Assembly (NCBI RefSeq): GCF_007994735.1
Contig: NZ_VOIL01000001.1
Span: forward strand, 2,294,001 to 2,358,000
From: Nesterenkonia populi
GTDB lineage: Bacteria > Actinomycetota > Actinomycetes > Actinomycetales > Micrococcaceae
Direction: 5' to 3'
Length of the DNA stretch: 64,000 nucleotides
Position numbers and translations under genes: made by a program. Below the pieces are notes generated by a model that was not told the DNA's origin, did no database searches, and worked only from the letters and a program-made list of their open reading frames with translations. Positions 1 to 8,998 of the stretch are shown here, in pieces (within the stretch, counting starts at the first letter, position 1; each line of letters opens with the position of its first letter).

Positions 1-52
1 CGGCGTCGACCACCCAGTCCTGGAGGACGTCGAGGAGCTCAAGGATTCCCAC
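1..52 (-). CDS. N-terminus of a protein cut by the window edge, possibly DedA-type
   Basis: Reading leftward from a GTG at 52, the frame stays open to the edge and begins MGILELLDVLQDWVVDA. The start lies 14 bases beyond the deoA stop with a weak GGCAGG upstream, so it probably continues the deoA transcript. The short amphipathic beginning resembles the start of DedA-family membrane proteins, but 17 residues cannot settle a family. In related genomes adenosine deaminase often follows deoA, and this start does not look like it. Confidence 0.4.
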   Translation of the reverse strand, partial: MGILELLDVLQDWVVDA

Positions 53-66
53 CGGTCAGCCCTGCC

Positions 67-1380
67 TCACAGGTCCTCGGCGGACACGCGTGCGGAGACC
101 AGCGGCTTCGGCTGCCAGGCGGAGTCGGCGATCTCCGCCGCACCGGCCAGGGCTTCCTCCGCCCGGGGGACACGGGACTCCTCGTCGGTGGTGAGGGTCA
201 GCAGCGGCTGGCCCGCGGTGACCCTCTCGCCGGGCTTGGCGTGCATGCGCACCCCGGCGGCCGCCTGGACGGGGTCCTCCTTGCGGGCGCGTCCGGCGCC
301 GAGCCGCCAGGCTGCGACGCCGACCGCGTAGGCGTCCAAGCGGGAGAGCGTGCCGCTGGCGGGGGCGGTGATGGTGTGGGTGTGCTTGGGCTCCGGCAGC
401 GGGGCCTCCGGGTCTCCGCCCTGTGCCCGGATCATCTGCCTCCAACAGTCCATCGCCTTGCCGTTGGCGAGGTGCTCGGCGGGGTCGGCCTCGACCCCTG
501 CGCCGGCGAGCATCTCCTCAGCCAGGGCGAGGGTGAGCTCGACGACATCGGCGGGCCCGCCCCCGGCGAGGACCTCGAGGGACTCCTCCACCTCGACCGC
601 GTTGCCGGCGGTGAGCCCCAGCGGAGCGTCCATCCCGGTGATCAGAGCAGTGGTGCTCACCCCGGCGTCAGTGCCCAGGGCGACCATGGTGCGGGCGAGC
701 TCCTCGGCGTCGGCCCGGGTCTTCATGAACGCGCCGGCGCCTGCTTTGACGTCCAGGACGAGGGCGTCGGTGCCCTCCGCGATCTTCTTCGACATGATGG
801 AGCTGGCGATCAGCGGGATGGCTTCCACGGTGCCGGTGACGTCCCGCAGCGCGTAGAGCTTCCTGTCCGCCGGCGCCAGTCCCGATCCGGCGGCGCAGAT
901 CACCGCGCCGATGCGGTCGAGCTGGTCCAGCATCTGCTCATTGCTGAGGTGAGCCTGCCAGCCGGGGATCGACTCCAGCTTGTCCAGGGTGCCGCCGGTG
1001 TGGCCGAGGCCGCGGCCGGAGAGCTGCGGGACCGGCACCCCGAAGCTTGCCACCAGGGGCGCCAGAGGCAGGGTGATCTTGTCGCCGACTCCCCCGGTGG
1101 AGTGCTTGTCGGAGGTGCGCCGGCGGGTGCCGTCGGCGCGGGTGAGGCTGCTGAAGTCCATGCGCTCCCCCGAGCTGATCATCGCCTGGGTCCACTGGGC
1201 GATCTCGGCTCGATCCATGCCGCGCAGCAGGATGGCCATGGCCATCGCGCTCATCTGCTCGTCGGCGACAGTGCCGTCGGTGTAGGCGCCGATGAGCCAG
1301 CTGATCTGATCCGGGGCGAGGGTGCCCCCGTCGCGCTTGGTGCGGATGAGGTCGACGACATCGTGAGCAGGTGCTGTCAC
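67..1380 (-). CDS. deoA: Thymidine phosphorylase
   Basis: Phosphorolysis of thymidine or deoxyuridine to the base and deoxyribose-1-phosphate, a cytoplasmic pyrimidine salvage step. The 437-residue product has the family signature KHSTGGVGDK, the phosphate-binding GRGLGHTGGT stretch and KAGAGAFMK, in the order of the glycosyltransferase family 3 fold, and has family length. The frame is open further upstream, but the GTG at 1380 is preferred: it overlaps the cdd stop by four bases (GTGA) and gives VTAPAHDVV, where the homologous part begins. Forms an operon with cdd and the M20 amidohydrolase. Confidence 0.95.
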   Translation of the reverse strand: MTAPAHDVVDLIRTKRDGGTLAPDQISWLIGAYTDGTVADEQMSAMAMAILLRGMDRAEIAQWTQAMISSGERMDFSSLTRADGTRRRTSDKHSTGGVGDKITLPLAPLVASFGVPVPQLSGRGLGHTGGTLDKLESIPGWQAHLSNEQMLDQLDRIGAVICAAGSGLAPADRKLYALRDVTGTVEAIPLIASSIMSKKIAEGTDALVLDVKAGAGAFMKTRADAEELARTMVALGTDAGVSTTALITGMDAPLGLTAGNAVEVEESLEVLAGGGPADVVELTLALAEEMLAGAGVEADPAEHLANGKAMDCWRQMIRAQGGDPEAPLPEPKHTHTITAPASGTLSRLDAYAVGVAAWRLGAGRARKEDPVQAAAGVRMHAKPGERVTAGQPLLTLTTDEESRVPRAEEALAGAAEIADSAWQPKPLVSARVSAEDL

Positions 1381-1775
1381 TGGGGTGCCTCCAAGTCTGC
1401 GGGGCCGAACGCCTGGGGCAGGACCTGCTCCCAGTCGCGGACGCCCAAGGGTGTGAGGATGCGGAAGCCCGGGGCGGCGAACTCGTGGAGGAGCTGCCGG
1501 CACCGGCCGCAGGGCATGATGGTCTCGCCGGCGCCGTTCACACAGGCGAAGGCCACAATCCTACCGCCGCCGGTGAGCTGCAGCTGGCCCACCAGGGCGC
1601 ATTCGGCGCAGAGCCCGACGCCGTAGCTGGCGTTCTCCACATTGCAGCCGGTGATGACCCGCCCGCCGTCGGTCAGGGCGGCGGCTCCCACGGGGTAGCC
1701 GGAGTAAGGGGCGTAGGCGGCGGCCATCGCCTGACGGGCGGCCTGCGTGAGCGCGTCGAAGTCCGGCTCAGCCAT
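1377..1775 (-). CDS. cdd: Cytidine deaminase
   Basis: Zinc-dependent deamination of cytidine or deoxycytidine to uridine or deoxyuridine, feeding deoA. The 132-residue protein is the small homotetrameric type. It has the zinc and catalytic motif CAECALVG (the Glu is the proton shuttle) and the second zinc motif CGRCRQLL, with the substrate-binding NVENASYG before them. The ATG at 1775 lies inside the end of the upstream amidohydrolase (8-base overlap) and the stop overlaps the deoA start, indicating tight translational coupling. Confidence 0.97.
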   Translation of the reverse strand: MAEPDFDALTQAARQAMAAAYAPYSGYPVGAAALTDGGRVITGCNVENASYGVGLCAECALVGQLQLTGGGRIVAFACVNGAGETIMPCGRCRQLLHEFAAPGFRILTPLGVRDWEQVLPQAFGPADLEAPQ

Positions 1776-2967
1776 CGGCGGCCTCGGCTCTCGTCAGCTC
1801 GTCCGCGCAGACCTGGGCCACCCCGGCCATCACGCTGAGCCCCGCGCGGATGGCCCGCTCGTCCGGGGCGTAGTCACCGCGGTGGAGGTCGTAGAGCTCG
1901 CCCTCAGGGGTCATGGTGCCCAGGCGGAACATGGAGCCGGGAATCTCCTGGGTCATCCATCCGAAGTCCTCCCCGCCCATCGACTGCTCGGCCAGGGTCA
2001 CACCATTGGGGCCCAGGACCTCCTTGGCGACCCAGTCCAGCAGGGCGGTCTCATCCTCAGCGTTCTGCACCGGGGGGACGCCCCGGACGTGGTCCAGGGA
2101 GACGTCCACCCCGTAGGCCGAGGCAGCCTGCTGCACCACGGGGGCGAGCACTCCCCCGGCCTCCTTCCATGCCTCGGCGTCGAGGATGCGCATAGTGCCG
2201 TGAAGAGTGCCGGCGGACGGGATGGCGTTGGCCGCGCTGCCGGCCTCGATGTGGCCCCACACCAGAGAGACACCGGAGCGGATATCGATGCGGCGGGCCA
2301 GCACTGCAGGCACCACGGTCGCGATGTGGCCCAGAGCTCCGATGACGTCCTCGGTGAGGTGCGGCCGGGAAGTGTGCCCGCCCCGCCCGGAGACCTCAAT
2401 GCGCACGAGGTCCCCGGCAGAGGTGATCGGACCGATCCGGGTGCCGATGGCGCCGACGGTCAGCTTGGGGTCGCAGTGCAGGGCGAAGATCCGCGGCAGC
2501 GGCTCAAGCAGCCCCAGCCTCACCATCTCCTGGGCGCCGCCGGGGAACTTCTCCTCAGCAGGCTGGAACAGCACCCGGATGCGAGCGGCGAGCCTGCCGT
2601 CGTCGTGGAGCTGCTTGAGGGTCAGGGCGAGCCCGAGCATCACGGTGGTGTGGATGTCATGCCCGCAGGAGTGGGCGACGCCCTCCGCGGAGGAGGCGTA
2701 GGGCAGGCCGGTTGTCTCGGTGATCGGCAGCGCATCGATGTCACCGCGGAAGCCCGCGGCAAAGGGCGCTCCCTCTGGCCCGATGTCCGCATAGAGCCCG
2801 GTGGTCTCCGGCAGCAGCTGGGGGGCCAGGCCGGCAGCCTCCAGGGTCTTCCTGATCTGCTCGGTGGTCCGGATCTCCTTCCAGGACAGCTCCGGGTGGG
2901 CGTGCAGATCCCGCCGGAACGCGATCAGCCGCTCTTCGAGAGAAGCGATGATGGGCTCAGAGGACAT
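1768..2967 (-). CDS. M20-family amidohydrolase (aminoacylase/hippurate hydrolase type)
   Basis: Metal-dependent hydrolase of N-acyl amino acids or related amides, probably cytoplasmic. The 399-residue chain starts with the typical RRDLHAHPELSW, and has the metal-binding SCGHDIHTT, the catalytic Glu pair in FQPAEEKFPGGAQ and a late MGGEDFGWM, all in M20D order; no signal peptide. The exact substrate cannot be read from sequence. Its end overlaps cdd by 8 bases and its start overlaps the end of manC by 11. In related genomes I recall a nucleoside ABC transporter between this gene and cdd; here it is absent. Confidence 0.88.
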   Translation of the reverse strand: MSSEPIIASLEERLIAFRRDLHAHPELSWKEIRTTEQIRKTLEAAGLAPQLLPETTGLYADIGPEGAPFAAGFRGDIDALPITETTGLPYASSAEGVAHSCGHDIHTTVMLGLALTLKQLHDDGRLAARIRVLFQPAEEKFPGGAQEMVRLGLLEPLPRIFALHCDPKLTVGAIGTRIGPITSAGDLVRIEVSGRGGHTSRPHLTEDVIGALGHIATVVPAVLARRIDIRSGVSLVWGHIEAGSAANAIPSAGTLHGTMRILDAEAWKEAGGVLAPVVQQAASAYGVDVSLDHVRGVPPVQNAEDETALLDWVAKEVLGPNGVTLAEQSMGGEDFGWMTQEIPGSMFRLGTMTPEGELYDLHRGDYAPDERAIRAGLSVMAGVAQVCADELTRAEAADG

Positions 2968-4078
2968 CGTTGTCTCCCTTCTCCTTCAGGGCCTGCACTG
3001 CCTGCTTCACGTTCTGGGCGTGACTGGTGTTGGTGACCAGCAGGGCGTCGCCGGTGTCGACCACGACGATGTCCTCCACTCCGATGAGTGCGACCACACG
3101 GTTGGTGTCAGCGACGACGATTCCGGTGGAGTCCTCGGAGTAGACGCGGGCCTTCTCACCGATGACTGTCATCCCCTCCTGGTGGCTGGCGGGGTTGAGG
3201 CGGGCGATCGCGGCGAAGTCGCCGACGTCGTCCCAGGTGAAGTCCCCGGGGATGACGGCCACGTCCCCGGCCGCGGCGGCGGGCTCGGCCACGGCGTAGT
3301 CGATGGCGATCTTCGGAAGCGTGGGCCACACCCGCGCGAGGGTGAGATCCTGGGCCTCGGTGCTCCAGGCCGCCGCGATCTTGGTGAGCCCGGCGTGAAG
3401 CTCCGGCTCCGTCTGGGCCAGGTGCTCCAGCAGCAGACCGACGGGGGCGACGAACATGCCGGCGTTCCACAGGTAGCCGCCGGAGGCCACGTACTGGTCG
3501 GCCACCTCCTGCTCGGGCTTCTCCACGAACTCGGCGACGTGGTGGGCGTGCGGGGCGCCCTCGACCTCGTACCGCTGGCCCTGCCGGATGTACCCGAAGC
3601 CGGTGGACGGGTGGGTGGGCTTGATGCCGATGGTGACGATCTTTCCGGCCGCGGCGGTGGAGACCGCCTCCCGCACCGCGTCCTGGAAGTCCGGAACGGG
3701 CGCGATCACCTGGTCTGCGGCGAAGGATCCCATGATGATGCTCGGGTCGCGCTGGGCAAGGATGGCAGCCGCCAGTCCGATGGCGGCCGCGGAGTCCTTC
3801 GGCTCCGGCTCCAGGACAAGGTCTGGGCCGTTGAGCTCAGGAATCTGCCGGGTGACCGCGTCAGCGTGCTTCAGCCCGGTCACCACCATCACGCGGTCCG
3901 GGGCCAGAGGGGTCAGGCGCTCATAGGTGGAGCGGATCAGGGTGGTGCCGGAGCCGGTGAGGTCATGCAGGAACTTGGGCGCATCGGCGCGGGAGAGCGG
4001 CCACAGCCGTGTGCCCACCCCACCGGCGGGGATCACGGCGTGGAACCGGGCGAGAGGATCTGTCGAAGTCACGCGCAC
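2957..4078 (-). CDS. manC: Mannose-1-phosphate guanylyltransferase
   Basis: Makes GDP-mannose from mannose-1-phosphate and GTP for cell-envelope mannosylation. The 373 residues open with the nucleotidyltransferase signature PAGGVGTRLWPLSR, followed by PKFLHDL and the sugar-binding FVEKPEQEVA. It is the short form without the C-terminal isomerase domain. Two GTG codons, at 4078 and 4072, could start it; the first is annotated. The partner phosphomannomutase lies far away at 51517. It follows sdhB after a strong hairpin, so it probably has its own promoter or receives readthrough. Confidence 0.92.
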   Translation of the reverse strand: MRVTSTDPLARFHAVIPAGGVGTRLWPLSRADAPKFLHDLTGSGTTLIRSTYERLTPLAPDRVMVVTGLKHADAVTRQIPELNGPDLVLEPEPKDSAAAIGLAAAILAQRDPSIIMGSFAADQVIAPVPDFQDAVREAVSTAAAGKIVTIGIKPTHPSTGFGYIRQGQRYEVEGAPHAHHVAEFVEKPEQEVADQYVASGGYLWNAGMFVAPVGLLLEHLAQTEPELHAGLTKIAAAWSTEAQDLTLARVWPTLPKIAIDYAVAEPAAAAGDVAVIPGDFTWDDVGDFAAIARLNPASHQEGMTVIGEKARVYSEDSTGIVVADTNRVVALIGVEDIVVVDTGDALLVTNTSHAQNVKQAVQALKEKGDNDVL

Positions 4079-4111
4079 CAGACTATCGGGGGTTGAGGAA
4101 GACGCCAGACG

Positions 4112-4152
4112 CGAGGAGGGGTGAGGGCCGCTGCGGCCCTCACCCCTCCTCG
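4112..4152 (-). terminator. Perfect 20-bp hairpin ending the sdh operon
   Basis: Bases 4112-4131 and 4133-4152 are exact reverse complements (CGAGGAGGGGTGAGGGCCGC and its partner) with one base between; realistically 19 pairs and a 3-base loop. It starts 20 bases after the sdhB stop and precedes manC. There is no long U-tract, as is usual in actinobacterial hairpin terminators. Confidence 0.85.
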
Positions 4153-4172
4153 GAAGGCGTCAGATCAACCGA

Positions 4173-4961
4173 TCACAGGGAGCGGGTGATGACTGCTGTC
4201 TTGACTTCCTGAATGGCCTTGGTCACCTCGATGCCGCGGGGGCAGGCATCCGTGCAGTTGAAGGTGGTGCGGCAGCGCCACACGCCTTCCTTGTCATTGA
4301 GGACCTCGAGGCGCATGTCGCCGGCGTCGTCGCGGGAGTCGAAGATGAAACGGTGCGCGTTGACGATGGCGGCGGGCCCGAAGTACTGCCCGTCGGTCCA
4401 GAAGACCGGGCAGGAGCTGGTGCAGGCCGCGCACAGGATGCACTTGGTGGTGTCGTCGAAGCGCTCGCGTTCCTCGGGGGACTGCAGGCGCTCCGCGGTG
4501 GGTGCTGGAGAGTTGTTCACCAGGAAGGGCATGATCTCGCGGTAGGACTGGAAGAAGGGCTCCATGTCCACGATGAGGTCCTTCTCCACCGGCAGGCCCT
4601 TGATGGGCTCCACCATGATGGGCTTGGAGGTGTCCAGGTCCTTCAGGAGGGTCTTGCAGGCCAGGCGGTTGCGGCCGTTGATGCGCATCGCATCGGAGCC
4701 GCAGATGCCGTGGGCGCAGGACCGCCGGAAGGTGAGGGACCCGTCGATCTCCCATTTGACCTTGTGCAGGGCGTCCAGCACACGGTCGGTGCCGTACATG
4801 GTCAGCTCCCAGGAGTCCCAGCGGGCGTCCTCGGAGAATTCGGGGTCGTAGCGGCGGACCTGCAGGGTGACCGTGAAGGACTCGACGGCGCCGGAGCCGC
4901 CGCCGGACTCGCCGAGGTCTACCTTGCTTGCCGGCTCCTGCTCAACAGTGGGGGTGCTCAT
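4173..4961 (-). CDS. sdhB: Succinate dehydrogenase iron-sulfur subunit
   Basis: Electron-transfer subunit of complex II, carrying electrons from the flavin of SdhA to quinone. The 262 residues hold the 2Fe-2S ligands in SCAHGICGSD plus the following RLAC, then the ferredoxin-type motifs CILCAACTSSCP and CTDACP for the 4Fe-4S and 3Fe-4S clusters. A Gly/Ser-rich N-terminal extension of about 25 residues precedes the ferredoxin fold. The ATG overlaps the sdhA stop by one base (TGATG). Last gene of sdhCDAB. Confidence 0.98.
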   Translation of the reverse strand: MSTPTVEQEPASKVDLGESGGGSGAVESFTVTLQVRRYDPEFSEDARWDSWELTMYGTDRVLDALHKVKWEIDGSLTFRRSCAHGICGSDAMRINGRNRLACKTLLKDLDTSKPIMVEPIKGLPVEKDLIVDMEPFFQSYREIMPFLVNNSPAPTAERLQSPEERERFDDTTKCILCAACTSSCPVFWTDGQYFGPAAIVNAHRFIFDSRDDAGDMRLEVLNDKEGVWRCRTTFNCTDACPRGIEVTKAIQEVKTAVITRSL

Positions 4962-6748
4962 CAGTACTTACGCTCCATCGGCTCGTAGCGGGTGAAGACC
5001 ACAGGCTTGGTGTCGAAGCGCATGCCCTGGATGCCTTCGGTCTCAGCCTCAGCATCCTTGTAGAGCATGGTGTGCTTCATGAAGTTCTCGTCGTCGCGGT
5101 CGGGGAAGTCCTCGCGGTAGTGGCCGCCGCGGGATTCCTGGCGGTGCAGGGCCGCGACAGTCATGACCTCGGCCATGTCCAGCAGGAAGCCCAGCTCCAC
5201 GGCTTCGAGCAGGTCCAGGTTGAACCGGCGGCCCTTGTCCTGCACGGTGATCTGCTGGTAGCGCTCCTTGAGCGCTCCGATCTCGGAGAGGGCCTCCTTG
5301 ATGGTCTCCTCGGAGCGGAACACCTGCATGTTGGCGTCCATCGTCTCCTGGAGCTCAGCGCGGATGGCGGCCACCCGTTCGGTGCCGGCGGAGTCCCGCA
5401 GCATGCTCAGCTGATCGTTGACGAACGTCTCGGAGGCCTCGGGGACCTCGACGAAGTCCGCGTCGACAGCGTACTCGGCGGCGTACATGCCGGCACGCTT
5501 GCCGAAGACGTTGATGTCCAGCAGCGAATTGGTGCCCAGGCGGTTGGAGCCGTGCACGGACACGCAGGCGACCTCACCGGCAGCGTAGAGGCCCGGGACC
5601 ACGGTGTCGTTGTCCTGCAGCACCTCCGCCTTGATGTTGGTCGGGATGCCGCCCATCGCATAGTGACAGGTGGGGAACACCGGCACCGGCTCGGTGTAGG
5701 GCTCCACGCCCAGGTAGGTGCGGGCGAACTCAGTGATGTCCGGGAGCTTCGCGTCGATGTGCTCCGGCTCCAGGTGGGTGAGGTCCAGCAGGACGTAGTC
5801 CTTGTTGGGGCCGGCGCCGCGGCCCTCACGGACCTCGTTCGCCATGGAGCGGGCCACGATGTCACGCGGAGCGAGGTCCTTGATGGTGGGCGCGTAGCGC
5901 TCCATGAACCGTTCGCCCTCGCTGTTGCGGAGGATCCCTCCCTCACCTCGGGCAGCTTCGGAGAGCAGGATGCCGAGGCCGGCGAGGCCTGTCGGGTGGA
6001 ACTGGACGAACTCCATGTCCTCCAGCGGAATGCCGGCGCGGTAGGCGATGGCCATGCCGTCGCCGGTGAGGGTGTGGGCGTTGGAGGTGGTCTTGAAGAT
6101 CTTGCCCAGGCCGCCGGAGGCGAAGACCACGGACTTGGCCTGGAAGATGTGAACCTCGCCGGAGGCCAGGTCGTAGGAGACCACACCGGCCACGCGCTTC
6201 TGCTTGTAGGAGGTGCCGTCCTCCCGGGTGGCGTCCTCCTCCACGGTGATGAGGTCCAGCACGTAGTACTCGTTGAAGAACTCGACATTGTGCTTGACGC
6301 AGTTCTGGTAGAGGGTCTGCAGGATCATGTGGCCGGTGCGGTCCGCGGCGTAGCAGGCGCGGCGCACGGCGGCCTTGCCGTGGTCACGGGTGTGGCCGCC
6401 GAACCGGCGCTGGTCGATCTTTCCCTCAGGGGTGCGGTTGAAGGGAAGGCCCATCTTCTCCAGGTCGAGGACCGCGTCGATGGCCTCCTTGGCCATGACC
6501 TCAGCGGCGTCCTGGTCGACCAGGTAGTCGCCGCCCTTGACGGTGTCGAAGGTGTGCCACTCCCAGTTGTCCTCCTCCACGTTCGCCAGCGCGGCGCACA
6601 TGCCGCCCTGGGCGGCACCGGTGTGGGAACGGGTGGGGTACAGCTTGGTCAGCACAGCGGTGCGGGCCCGCTGACCGGATTCGATGGCTGCGCGCATGCC
6701 GGCGCCGCCGGCGCCGACGATGACGACGTCGTACTTATGAACCTGCAT
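4961..6748 (-). CDS. sdhA: Succinate dehydrogenase flavoprotein subunit
   Basis: Catalytic subunit oxidising succinate to fumarate. At 595 residues it is standard length. It shows the dinucleotide motif [10 protein letters not shown], the covalent-FAD His in [10 protein letters not shown], the substrate site HPTGLAG and the active-site segment around [11 protein letters not shown]. The ATG at 6748 lies 57 bases beyond the sdhD stop. Operon order sdhC-sdhD-sdhA-sdhB. Confidence 0.98.
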   Translation of the reverse strand: MQVHKYDVVIVGAGGAGMRAAIESGQRARTAVLTKLYPTRSHTGAAQGGMCAALANVEEDNWEWHTFDTVKGGDYLVDQDAAEVMAKEAIDAVLDLEKMGLPFNRTPEGKIDQRRFGGHTRDHGKAAVRRACYAADRTGHMILQTLYQNCVKHNVEFFNEYYVLDLITVEEDATREDGTSYKQKRVAGVVSYDLASGEVHIFQAKSVVFASGGLGKIFKTTSNAHTLTGDGMAIAYRAGIPLEDMEFVQFHPTGLAGLGILLSEAARGEGGILRNSEGERFMERYAPTIKDLAPRDIVARSMANEVREGRGAGPNKDYVLLDLTHLEPEHIDAKLPDITEFARTYLGVEPYTEPVPVFPTCHYAMGGIPTNIKAEVLQDNDTVVPGLYAAGEVACVSVHGSNRLGTNSLLDINVFGKRAGMYAAEYAVDADFVEVPEASETFVNDQLSMLRDSAGTERVAAIRAELQETMDANMQVFRSEETIKEALSEIGALKERYQQITVQDKGRRFNLDLLEAVELGFLLDMAEVMTVAALHRQESRGGHYREDFPDRDDENFMKHTMLYKDAEAETEGIQGMRFDTKPVVFTRYEPMERKY

Positions 6749-6805
6749 GGTGAGGCTGGCTCTCTTTTCGTGGTGCGTAGGTGAAAGGGGTGCTGGCGGC
6801 GTCGA

Positions 6806-7315
6806 TCAGATGACGTTCTGGCAGAAGCTGGGTGCATACTCCAGCAGTTCGCCGGACTCGTCCACCATGCAGGGCTCGAAGGTGAAGATCACCATGGTGC
6901 CCAGGATGATGATGACGGCTGCCGCCACGTAGAGGATGGACTTCAGCCACATGCGGGTGGAGTCCTTCTCCGCGTAGTCGTTGACGATGGTGCGCATGCC
7001 GTTGGTGCCGTGGAGCATGGCCAGCCACAGCATGGTCAGGTCCCAGAACTGCCAGACGGGGTTGGCCCATTTGCCGGCCACGAAGGCGAAGTCGATCTGG
7101 TGGATGCCCTCGCCGACCATCAGATTGGTGTAGAGGTGCACGAAGATCAGCACCACCAGCGCAAGGCCGGAGACGCGCATGAAGACCCATGCCACCATCT
7201 CGAAGTTGCCGCGCGAGGAGCCCTTGCGCAGATATTTGGGGTCCACCCGGCCGGAGCGGGGGGCCTCGATGCCCTGGGACGGAAGAGTAGCTTCAGAGTT
7301 TGCTGCTGCGGTCAT
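6806..7315 (-). CDS. sdhD: Succinate dehydrogenase membrane anchor subunit D
   Basis: Integral membrane anchor that with SdhC binds haem b and quinone. About three hydrophobic helices follow a polar N-terminus; HLYTNLM and HGTNGMRTI contain the likely haem and quinone histidines. The ATG at 7315 (MTAAANSEA) is chosen over a GTG at 7327 because GGGGAG lies about 10 bases before it, although the GTG would overlap the sdhC stop by four bases. Product 169 residues. Confidence 0.92.
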   Translation of the reverse strand: MTAAANSEATLPSQGIEAPRSGRVDPKYLRKGSSRGNFEMVAWVFMRVSGLALVVLIFVHLYTNLMVGEGIHQIDFAFVAGKWANPVWQFWDLTMLWLAMLHGTNGMRTIVNDYAEKDSTRMWLKSILYVAAAVIIILGTMVIFTFEPCMVDESGELLEYAPSFCQNVI

Positions 7316-7323
7316 TGGTGCTC

Positions 7324-7731
7324 TCACTCCCCACCGAAGAAGATCATCAGGTGACGGGCGGAGAAGGCCGCCATGGTCACGAACCAGAGGACGAGCACTG
7401 CGTACAGCATCTGCTTGTGGTAGCGCGTGCCCTGCTTCCAGAAGTCGACGAGGATCACGCGCAGACCGTTGAAGGCGTGGAAGACGATCGCGCCGACCAG
7501 CCCGATCTCGCCGAAGATCATGATCGGGTGCTTGTAAGCACCGATCACTGCGTTGTAGGCCTCAGGCGAGACTCGCACCAGGGAGGTGTCGAGCACGTGG
7601 ACCAGCAGGAAGAAGAAGATGCCGACGCCGGTGATGCGGTGCCCGACCCAGGACCACATCCCCTCACGCCCCTTATAGAGGGTGCCCCGCTTCGCCAGGG
7701 TCCCTCCCTTGGTTTCGGCTGTCTGTGTCAC
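7324..7731 (-). CDS. sdhC: Succinate dehydrogenase cytochrome b556 subunit C
   Basis: First gene of the complex II operon; membrane anchor with three helices in 135 residues. The family motif WSWVGHRITG is followed by LVHVLD, and FHAFNGLRVI carries the second conserved His. The GTG at 7731 is preceded by GGAGG nine bases away. About 110 bases upstream is a 17-bp palindrome also found before the universal stress gene, so the operon is probably under a dedicated regulator. Confidence 0.95.
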   Translation of the reverse strand: MTQTAETKGGTLAKRGTLYKGREGMWSWVGHRITGVGIFFFLLVHVLDTSLVRVSPEAYNAVIGAYKHPIMIFGEIGLVGAIVFHAFNGLRVILVDFWKQGTRYHKQMLYAVLVLWFVTMAAFSARHLMIFFGGE

Positions 7732-7842
7732 CGGTGGTGAACCTCCATGGATGACGCTGCGACGTCGCTGTCGCGGTGCTTGGGTGCGATAGTTATCCCC
7801 GTCATCCTAGCTGTAATTCATGTCATAGGACGAATAGTTAAC

Positions 7843-7859
7843 TTCTACAGGATGTAGAA
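7843..7859. promoter_or_regulatory. 17-bp operator-like palindrome upstream of sdhC
   Basis: TTCTACA (7843-7849), GGA, TGTAGAA (7853-7859): a perfect 7-3-7 dyad about 112 bases before the sdhC start. The same half-sites and spacing recur at 46174-46194 before the universal stress gene. The TACA/TGTA core recalls sites of the BlaI/CopY repressor family, though those usually have a 2-base spacer; the protein that binds is not known from the window. Confidence 0.7.
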
Positions 7860-7877
7860 AAACCGCCGCGCTGGCGG
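7858..7877 (-). terminator. Intrinsic terminator after the YihY gene
   Basis: On the minus strand CCGCC-AGCGC-GGCGG is followed directly by TTTTT, a short classic terminator 5 bases beyond the stop at 7882. The U-tract runs into the right arm of the sdh operator palindrome, so the two signals abut. Confidence 0.75.
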
Positions 7878-7881
7878 GGAT

Positions 7882-8994
7882 CTAGGGCTTCCGCGCTGCG
7901 GAGCCCCACTGCCGCTCGGCGTGTTCCGCCGCGGCGACCGCGCCCCAGCTGGCAGCGAGCAGGTAGACCAGGCTGAACAGGTAGAAGTAGAAGAACAGCC
8001 CGAGCACCGAGCCGAAGCCGTCCAGCAGAGGATTCTCGCCGCCGCCCATGGACAGAAACTCTGTGGCGCCCAGCCTCAGCAGCGAGGCGCCCACACCGGC
8101 GATCAGCATCGACTGCCACAGCGCCCCCACCGGAATCACCAGCCGGGAGGCCACCCGCATCAGCAGGAAGGCCACCACCATGTCCAGGCCGAAGACGATC
8201 ACCAGCGAGACGATCCGCGAGAGCCAGTAGGCCGCTCCCCCCGCCTCCCAGCCGACGAGGTCGAAGATCTCATCGATGAAGCCGTGGCTGATCACACCCA
8301 GCACCGCAGAGGAGAGCACCACTGCCACGAGGACGATCATGATCCCGAGATCCCGGATCTTCACCAGGATGACGTTCTCCGCCATCAGAGGGCGATCCCA
8401 AATGCTGCGGATTCCGGCGCGCAGCCCGTGCATCCAGGACAGGGAGGTGACCACAGCCGCGGCCAAGGAGATGGTCACCGCCAGGTTGAGCCCCGTGGTG
8501 TCGAAGAGCTCCGCCGGGGTGAAGAGCCCGCCGGCGCCGGTGTCGATGACTCCGGGGACGGCGTTGCCGACGCCCCGGAGGATGAGCTCCTGGTACTCCT
8601 CATTCCTTCCGATGATCAGCCCCACGATGCCGAACCCGGCGAAGAGCACCGCAGCGATCGAGAAGAACATCATGTACGCAGCACCGGCAGCCATCACGGT
8701 GCCGTAGTGGAAGAAGAACAGGTTCAGCGTCCGGACGAGCCGTGTCCGCGCCAGGCGGGAGCTCTTCCACAGCGCGTAGGCGGCGGCTCGGGGCAGCGGC
8801 CCCGACTCCCGGCGCGTCCTGATGTAGGCGCTGCGGGCGCGAAGCTCGTCCTTCTTCAGCGCCTCCAGGTCGATCGGGTCGGTCTTGGGGACGGCCTCCT
8901 CCCTCTCATCGAGCTTGGAGACCCTCTTCCGGGCTGCCTGCAGCAGCGTGGAGGCAGGCGGGTGCTGGTGCTGCTCGGACTCGCCGGAGGCCAT
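7882..8994 (-). CDS. YihY/UPF0761-family inner membrane protein
   Basis: Membrane protein of the YihY/BrkB family; function unknown despite the old RNase BN label. A cytoplasmic N-terminus of about 85 residues is followed by six hydrophobic segments; the family motif GTVMAAGAAYMMFFSI marks the first. The ATG at 8994 (MASGESEQ) is preferred over starts inside trpS because it lies 4 bases after the trpS stop. Product 370 residues. Co-transcribed after trpS and xth. Confidence 0.88.
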   Translation of the reverse strand: MASGESEQHQHPPASTLLQAARKRVSKLDEREEAVPKTDPIDLEALKKDELRARSAYIRTRRESGPLPRAAAYALWKSSRLARTRLVRTLNLFFFHYGTVMAAGAAYMMFFSIAAVLFAGFGIVGLIIGRNEEYQELILRGVGNAVPGVIDTGAGGLFTPAELFDTTGLNLAVTISLAAAVVTSLSWMHGLRAGIRSIWDRPLMAENVILVKIRDLGIMIVLVAVVLSSAVLGVISHGFIDEIFDLVGWEAGGAAYWLSRIVSLVIVFGLDMVVAFLLMRVASRLVIPVGALWQSMLIAGVGASLLRLGATEFLSMGGGENPLLDGFGSVLGLFFYFYLFSLVYLLAASWGAVAAAEHAERQWGSAARKP

Positions 8995-8998
8995 GGGC

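Noticed and set aside
4928..6784. Long plus-strand frames opposite sdhA, and similar ones opposite icd, purH, deoA and others
   Set aside because: Shadow frames produced by high third-position GC; the minus-strand genes are unmistakable.
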